Shown here piece by piece: positions 59,440-64,000 of a DNA stretch of 64,000 bases. This DNA is from Bacillus cytotoxicus (GTDB lineage: Bacteria; Bacillota; Bacilli; Bacillales; Bacillaceae_G). Within the stretch, counting starts at the first letter, position 1; each line of letters begins with the position of its first letter. The stretch spans positions 1-64,000 of the forward strand of contig NZ_JAMBOP010000023.1 in assembly GCF_023715645.1 (NCBI RefSeq). Reading direction: 5' to 3'. Below the pieces are notes generated by a model that ran no database searches, was not told the origin of the DNA, and saw only the letters and a list, made by a program, of their open reading frames with translations. The translations under genes and the position numbers were made by a program.

Positions 59440-59601
59440 CTAGAAGCGTACGCAAGAAGCTCCAATAATGATTAATAAAATAAACAACACAACCACGATC
59501 GCAAAGCCAAAGCCAAAGCCACAGCCTCCAGCACCATAACCACCGTAGCCAAAACCACCGCCATAGCCACAACCTTGATATCCTCCACCATAACCCCACA
59601 T
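59440..59601 (-). CDS. YjcZ family sporulation peptide
   Basis: ATG at 59601, TAG at 59440, 53 residues. A Gly/Tyr/Cys-rich N-terminus ([20 protein letters not shown]) is followed by one hydrophobic helix ([17 protein letters not shown]) and VRF, the standard layout of YjcZ-type small spore proteins of Bacillus. AAGGAGTGAG precedes the ATG. Another frame is open across this region (59321-59611) but its Trp/Arg-rich product is an artefact of the glycine codons. These peptides are made in sporulating cells and are probably membrane-associated. The 3' UTR carries two repeats before the terminator at 59020. Confidence 0.88.
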   Translation of the reverse strand: MWGYGGGYQGCGYGGGFGYGGYGAGGCGFGFGFAIVVVLFILLIIIGASCVRF

Positions 59602-59804
59602 AATTTCTCACTCCTTACATCCATTTAAAATAGTTTACACATACAAAATATGTAGGACAAACATTATTTTGTATGTGTGTTTGCCTAGAAATTAAAAAAA
59701 TCTCCAGCTTAGATAAATATTTCATCTATTTAAAACTTTTTTTGCATATCTTCTCCTTGTACATGCATATAGTTTAAATAATGATAAAAGAGGGAGGCAT
59801 ACCA

Positions 59805-60569
59805 ATGAATTCATTTGAAGGAGAAAAATACGCGCAGCAAGCTACAATGTATGAGCAACTTGCCTGCTATTATAAATATACAAATCCGCGAAAACATATG
59901 GAAGCGTACTTAAAACACTATGAAGCGATGAAACAAGTTGTACAAGCTTACGAGCAAAACCGTGTATCACAACCATATTCAAGCGAGCAATCATTACCCT
60001 CTTACGTTCGAATCTTACACGCTTCTCCTGATTCATCTGCTATTGATATTGTCATAAATGGACAAAAAGTAGTAAAAAACATTTCATTTAAGCAATATAG
60101 TCCATACCTTTCACTTATACAAGGGCAATACCGTGTTGATATCGTACCTGCTGGCGAGGAAACCCCCATCTTTTCAGCTCTTGCTCCTGTAATTGGAAAT
60201 CATGCATATACTCTTGCTGCAGCTGGAAATATCGAAAAACTGCAACTTTTATATTTAACTGATAATACACCTCTTCCATTTGGACAAGCCAAAATACGAT
60301 TCGTTCATTTATCTCCTGATGCACCTCAAGTAGATGTAGCTTTAAAGGATGGAGAAAACCTGTTTGAAAAGGTTATATTTAAACAAGCAACAGATTATTT
60401 ACAAGTGAGCCCTGGAGTCGCGGATATTGAAATATCTGCTGCAGGAACAAAAGACGTTATATTGACAATACCTGAGGTGAAAATTGAGGCAAATAAAATT
60501 TATACGATGGTTGCACTTGGTTATGTAAATAAATCCCCAAAACTGGAGAGTTTATTTTTGACAAATTAA
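59805..60569 (+). CDS. DUF4397 domain protein
   Basis: A 254-residue protein. Residues 1-60 are helical and polar (GEKYAQQATMYEQLACYYKY, then KHMEAYLKHYEAMKQVVQAY). Then follow two DUF4397 beta-sandwich repeats, each beginning alike: VRILHASPDSSAIDIVINGQ and IRFVHLSPDAPQVDVALKDG. DUF4397 proteins are mostly extracellular in other taxa; here no signal peptide is present, and the family in Bacillus is often linked to spores or cell surface. ATG 59805 follows GGGAGG. Function unknown. Confidence 0.88.
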   Translation: MNSFEGEKYAQQATMYEQLACYYKYTNPRKHMEAYLKHYEAMKQVVQAYEQNRVSQPYSSEQSLPSYVRILHASPDSSAIDIVINGQKVVKNISFKQYSPYLSLIQGQYRVDIVPAGEETPIFSALAPVIGNHAYTLAAAGNIEKLQLLYLTDNTPLPFGQAKIRFVHLSPDAPQVDVALKDGENLFEKVIFKQATDYLQVSPGVADIEISAAGTKDVILTIPEVKIEANKIYTMVALGYVNKSPKLESLFLTN

Positions 60570-60670
60570 TTTTTCCATACATATGCCAAAAGAAGAAAAG
60601 CAGAATAGAAAAAAATTTTCAATTTAATTTATAATTATAGGTAAATCTATATATTTTCAGGAGGTTACAC

Positions 60671-61903
60671 ATGAATCATTTTGAAGAAAATTTAAAAAAG
60701 TACGCGCAATTAGTCATACAGGTTGGGATTAATATTCAAGAAGGACAAACTCTCGTTATTCATGCACCTATTACATCTTCTCGCTTAGTTCGTGAATTAT
60801 CAAAACAAGCCTATACATCCGGAGCAAAAAATGTCCACGTCGAATATTCAGATGAAGATTTAACGTTAATTAAATACTTACATTCACCGCTCGAAGGTTT
60901 GAAGGAATTTCCTCACTGGAATGCAAAAGGACTTGTTGAATTAGCGAAAAACAATGCTGCTTTTTTGTATGTTGATGCGTCTAATCCTACTCTTCTTCAA
61001 GATATTGATGCAGAACGACTTGCAATTGCGATGAAAACAAATGCCGCTGGTATGAAAGAATTCACTGAATACCGAGTGAATAGTCAATGTAGTTGGTCCA
61101 TTATCTCTTTCCCAACCATCGAATGGGCATCACAAATCTTCCCTGAACTTGATGACAAAGAATGTGTCAATAAGTTATGGGAACTTATCTTTACAACTAC
61201 GAGAGTAACTGATGATCATCCAATACAATCATGGCAAAATCATATTCAATTATTAAATAGTAAAGCACATCATTTAAATGAGAGAAAGTATAAAAAGCTG
61301 CACTATAAATCTGACAAAACAGATTTAACAATTGAACTTCCAAATCAACACAAATGGTTAAGTGCGCAATTTCAAAATAAACTATGTACTCCGTTTATAC
61401 CGAACATGCCTACAGAGGAGGTCTTTACTGTCCCATTAAAAACAGGAGTAAATGGGACAGTAAGAAGTACTAAACCATTAAATTATGGCGGTACATTAAT
61501 CAATAATTTCTCCCTTACTTTCCGCGAAGGAAAAGTTGTTGATTTTTCAGCTGAAACTGGTTATGAAACTTTGAAAAATTTGTTAGAAACAGATGAAGGC
61601 GCTTTGCACTTAGGAGAGGTTGCGCTCGTTCCTCACGATTCACCTATCTCTAATACAAACGTTATCTTTTTCAACACATTATTTGATGAAAATGCATCCT
61701 GTCATCTTGCATTAGGCAGTGCACTCCCTATGTGTATACAAGACGGAATTCATATGAGTAAAGAAGATCTTCAAAATAATGGATTAAACGATAGTATTAC
61801 TCATGTTGATTTTATGATTGGATCTTCCAGCCTTGATATTGATGGCGAAACATTAGATGGAAAACTTGAGCCTATCTTTAGAAAAGGGAACTGGGCATTT
61901 TAA
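60671..61903 (+). CDS. M29 family aminopeptidase
   Basis: A 410-residue metallo-aminopeptidase of the AmpS/PepS (thermophilic aminopeptidase) family: VQVGINIQEGQTLVIHAPITSSRLVREL at the start, FIPNMPTEEVFTVPLKTGVNGTVRSTKPLNYGG with the first metal Glu, LGEVALVPHDSPIS with another Glu, NASCHLALGSALP with the metal His, DFMIGSSSLDIDGETLDGKLEPIFRKGNW with the metal Asp. It removes N-terminal amino acids from peptides in the cytoplasm. The length equals the family norm. GGAGG precedes the ATG. A strong terminator follows. Confidence 0.94.
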   Translation: MNHFEENLKKYAQLVIQVGINIQEGQTLVIHAPITSSRLVRELSKQAYTSGAKNVHVEYSDEDLTLIKYLHSPLEGLKEFPHWNAKGLVELAKNNAAFLYVDASNPTLLQDIDAERLAIAMKTNAAGMKEFTEYRVNSQCSWSIISFPTIEWASQIFPELDDKECVNKLWELIFTTTRVTDDHPIQSWQNHIQLLNSKAHHLNERKYKKLHYKSDKTDLTIELPNQHKWLSAQFQNKLCTPFIPNMPTEEVFTVPLKTGVNGTVRSTKPLNYGGTLINNFSLTFREGKVVDFSAETGYETLKNLLETDEGALHLGEVALVPHDSPISNTNVIFFNTLFDENASCHLALGSALPMCIQDGIHMSKEDLQNNGLNDSITHVDFMIGSSSLDIDGETLDGKLEPIFRKGNWAF

Positions 61904-61965
61904 CATTTGTTTCAAAAATTAACTTTCAAACCATTCACCTTTTGTTATAACAAAACTCCCATACC

Positions 61966-62003
61966 AAAAACACACCGTCCAAAATGAGAACGGTGTGTTT
62001 TTA
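61966..62003 (+). terminator. Terminator of the aminopeptidase gene
   Basis: AACACACCGT and ACGGTGTGTT with an 11-base loop are followed by TTTAAATTT. Confidence 0.88.
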
Positions 62004-62010
62004 AATTTAG

Positions 62011-62160
62011 CAAACTAACACGCTACTTTCTATTTCTTTTTGTTTGAACATCGCATGTGGAAAAAAATAGGCACTGACCGCTTCTATGCATGGTTAGACG
62101 CTCTCGGCAATCTAAAAAGAAAAGAGGTTTATGTCAGGTTTTTAATCTGAATTTATATAG
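62011..62160 (+). repeat. bcr1-type repeat, left end truncated
   Basis: Begins within the element (AGCAAACTAACACGCTACTTTC), carries CACTGACCGCTTCTATGCATGG and AATCTAAAAAGAAAAGAGG, and ends CTGAATTTATATAG. The left TATATAAATCC end is missing; the copy abuts the aminopeptidase terminator. Confidence 0.85.
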
Positions 62161-62187
62161 CTCCACTACAAAACATTTCACTTTTTT

Positions 62188-63327
62188 CTATACTACTTTT
62201 TCAAATGAAATATGAAATTCTGTCCACTCTTCTGTTGACTTACATGTAATGGACCCTTTATGTTTCTCCACAATTTGTTTACAAACAAATAAACCAATTC
62301 CAGTTCCTAACTGCTTTGTCGTTACAAATGGTTCAAATATTGTTTCTGTATTTTCTGCTGGAATCATCGGTCCGTTGTTTTTAATGAAAATATGTATTAA
62401 TTCTTCGTCTTCACAAACATCAATAACAATTCTCTTACTTTCTTCTCTTCCTTCAAGAGCGTCAATCGAGTTCATTAAAATATTTAAAAACACTTGCCTA
62501 ACTTCACTTCGATACCCTGTAAATGGTATTGGATGCGGCAAATTTTTCTCAATAGAAACATTCGCATTTACTAAACTTGGATATAAGAAATGAATAATAT
62601 CCTGAAATAAGTCATTCAGCCAAAATTTTTCTGCCTCATTCCATATTTCTTTTTTTGATACAAGTAAAAATTGAGAAATTCTAAAATTTAATTGATCAAG
62701 TTCGTGTGAAATAATATCTAAATACGGGAGATTCGGTTGATCTGATTTCAACAATTTTACAAATCCCATAATAGATGTTAATGGATTACGAAATTCATGA
62801 ACGAAACTCGCTGACATTTGCCCTAATATTGTCAGTCTCTCTTTATGTGTTTCATTAATAAATTTTTGCTTTTCTTCCAAATTTTTCGAAATAATTTCTG
62901 AGTATTTCAAAACCGTATAATAAATTAAACGATCAAAACAAATATGTATCTTTCCCATGATTGGTTTCAGTTCACGAGCGCTCACATCTAATTCACACAT
63001 TGCTTCAAATAATTCATTCCTACCTACATTTGTATTATAGACAAAATCGCCAATATTTGCGTCTGCCGCTGCACGCTCAATAGCAATTTTTTCGCATAAT
63101 GGTCTAATAAGCTCAACATCTTCCTCACTCACAATGAGCTTAATCATTAATGATAACAATTTTTCTCCGTTCTCAATAATTTCCTTTTTAAAAGGATCAT
63201 TTTCTGAAATAATTATTTTGTTTTTCCAGTTCTCTACAAAGTGCTTATTATTCATTTCTAAGTACGTACTAAACATTTTACTAATATCATTATCGATCGG
63301 AAAAACCCCCATTCCCTCCATCTCCAT
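62188..63327 (-). CDS. Sporulation-type sensor histidine kinase (HisK_N domain)
   Basis: A 379-residue soluble kinase. Residues 1-165 form a helical sensor resembling the HisK_N domain found in B. cereus group sporulation kinases (ERAAADANIGDFVYNTNVGRNELFEAM). The catalytic part has the H box SASFVHEFRNPLTSIMGF, N box VRQVFLNILMNSIDALEG, F box IFEPFVTTKQ and G2 GTGIGLFVCKQIVEKHKG; the G1 box is weak (IFIKNNGPMIP, lacking the usual Asp). No membrane segment and no neighbouring response regulator, so it is an orphan kinase, most likely feeding the Spo0F phosphorelay. The N-terminal start is uncertain: three ATGs lie within 18 bases. Confidence 0.88.
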   Translation of the reverse strand: MEMEGMGVFPIDNDISKMFSTYLEMNNKHFVENWKNKIIISENDPFKKEIIENGEKLLSLMIKLIVSEEDVELIRPLCEKIAIERAAADANIGDFVYNTNVGRNELFEAMCELDVSARELKPIMGKIHICFDRLIYYTVLKYSEIISKNLEEKQKFINETHKERLTILGQMSASFVHEFRNPLTSIMGFVKLLKSDQPNLPYLDIISHELDQLNFRISQFLLVSKKEIWNEAEKFWLNDLFQDIIHFLYPSLVNANVSIEKNLPHPIPFTGYRSEVRQVFLNILMNSIDALEGREESKRIVIDVCEDEELIHIFIKNNGPMIPAENTETIFEPFVTTKQLGTGIGLFVCKQIVEKHKGSITCKSTEEWTEFHISFEKVV

Positions 63328-63480
63328 ACGAAAAATACCCTATATATATTTTGAATATTAACACAAAAAACATTTTTCGTTAAGACACTATTGTCACATT
63401 TTGTTATTTCATGTTGATAAAATTTTTCAATATAGTATGTGAAATTATTTTTTTGCATCCTTTTCATTTTTTTCATACAA

Positions 63481-63640
63481 TATAAAGTGAAACTTTAATC
63501 AGTGGGGGTTTTCTTCATCCCCCCACTGATTATCAGCCCTCACCAATCGGGCTTTTACGGGCAGTTTATCTCCCGCCTAACTTCTTTGCAACCGCTGAAT
63601 TTTGAGGCGCGAGTATTACTGCCCACGAATAGCGGGATAA
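63481..63640 (+). repeat. Structured repeat family B, copy 2, leader of the yueI-type gene
   Basis: About 160 bp, like copy 1: TATAAAGTGAAACTTTAATCAG, hairpin AATCAGTGGGGG/CCCCCCACTGATT, CAATCGGGCTTTTACGGGC, stem CTCCCGCCT/AGGCGCGAG, ACTGCCCACGAATAGCGGGA. It ends 20 bases before an ATG, directly followed by that gene's ribosome site AGGAAAGGTG, so it is almost certainly in the 5' UTR. Confidence 0.85.
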
Positions 63641-63660
63641 ACAGGAAAGGTGTGAAAAAA

Positions 63661-64000
63661 ATGGTAAATAAAAATGTGGAAAACTATCTTCAAGAAGGAA
63701 TTCACGGACAAAAACAAAATAAACCTGAAGAGCGTAATATGTTTTTAAGCACATTGCGTGAACGTGTGGAAATTGCGTTAACGAGTGGGCAAGTCATGCA
63801 AACAACTGTATACCCAGAAATAAAAAAAACTATGAGTTCTTCTCAAGGATTAACATTGTATGTGAACGGTACTATTGCTTATCCACATTTATCTAAATAC
63901 ATTAAATTAGCAAGTGAAAAACAAGTGCCGTTTACAATTGTACAAAATAAAGATGCAAATACACCAATTGGACTTGTTCTCGCACATAATACAGCAATTG
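63661..64000 (+). CDS. YueI family (DUF1694) protein, partial (runs off the window)
   Basis: The frame is open from ATG 63661 to the window end (113 residues seen): NVENYLQEGIHGQKQNKPEERNMF, STLRERVEIALTSGQVMQ, TLYVNGTIAYPHLSKYIKLA, VPFTIVQNKDANTPIGLVLAH. The pattern matches YueI/DUF1694, a ribosomal-protein-L7Ae-like small fold of unknown function in Firmicutes, usually about 130-150 residues, so only the C-terminal part is missing. A GTG three codons upstream also exists, but AGGAAAGG fits the ATG better. A structured repeat makes up its leader. Confidence 0.85.
   Translation, partial: MVNKNVENYLQEGIHGQKQNKPEERNMFLSTLRERVEIALTSGQVMQTTVYPEIKKTMSSSQGLTLYVNGTIAYPHLSKYIKLASEKQVPFTIVQNKDANTPIGLVLAHNTAI

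Noticed and set aside
59321-59611. Trp/Arg/Leu-rich open frame over the YjcZ gene
   Set aside because: It is the wrong frame of the glycine-rich codons; the frame from 59601 gives a standard YjcZ peptide with a good ribosome site.

Overview
The window is low-GC Firmicute chromosome and almost certainly comes from the Bacillus cereus group (cereus, thuringiensis or anthracis type). Three things point there: the protein set (YdjO, DUF3888, YjcZ, HisK_N kinase, Spo0M and the yod lysine cluster); strong AGGAGG ribosome sites with frequent TTG and GTG starts; and about ten copies of a 135-210 bp interspersed repeat with TATATAAATCC ends, which I take to be the bcr1-type repeat of that group. No rRNA, tRNA, CRISPR array or complete prophage was seen. 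The family names are recognised from memory and were not searched.

Layout. 1-457: the 3' end of an IS200/IS605-type element (TnpB C-terminus plus right-end RNA) has cut a gpmA-like phosphoglycerate mutase gene. 0.5-10.8 kb: housekeeping and accessory genes, mostly on the minus strand (DUF3888 protein, DEAD-box helicase, MutS2-like ATPase without Smr, methyltransferases, a metallo-beta-lactamase-fold (MBL) hydrolase, an XpaC/TelA pair). 10.8-19.5 kb: a worn accessory stretch with a DDE transposase element, a split RelA-like HD gene, a degenerate Excalibur protein, relics of two IS200/IS605 elements, and remnants of a hydrolase and a methyltransferase. 19.5-29.8 kb: cold-shock gene and ydjO, Nudix, DUF4937, membrane phosphoesterase, DinB and sbcCD. 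30-39.7 kb: branched-chain carbon metabolism. Valine-type degradation (HIBCH, acyl-CoA dehydrogenase, mmsB, mmsA) sits beside the methylcitrate cycle (prpC-prpD-prpB), so propionyl-CoA made by the first block can be consumed by the second. 39.7-46.9 kb: a repeat cluster, small secreted and membrane genes, an integrase pseudogene, thioredoxin, a cation exporter and a PAP2 phosphatase. 46.9-58.6 kb: spo0M with a coupled eukaryotic-type kinase and a His/Ser-rich peptide, then yozD, yodN, yozE, yokU, kamA, a sigma-54 activator, ablB, yodQ, yodR, yodS and yodT, a lysine to beta-lysine route. 58.6-64 kb: a YjcZ peptide, a DUF4397 protein, an M29 aminopeptidase, a HisK_N histidine kinase and the start of a yueI-type gene.

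The most interesting signals are not ordinary genes. A second, unnamed repeat family (three copies) keeps its hairpins by compensatory changes and in one copy forms the leader of the yueI-type gene. bcr1-type repeats sit between the stop codon and the terminator of at least three minus-strand genes, twice exactly six bases from the CDS end. A well-formed -24/-12 promoter and a distant palindrome lie between the sigma-54 activator and kamA. A His/Ser-rich peptide, a kinase and spo0M are translationally chained. The TnpB right end reads straight into gpmA, so its predicted guide matches the disrupted gene.
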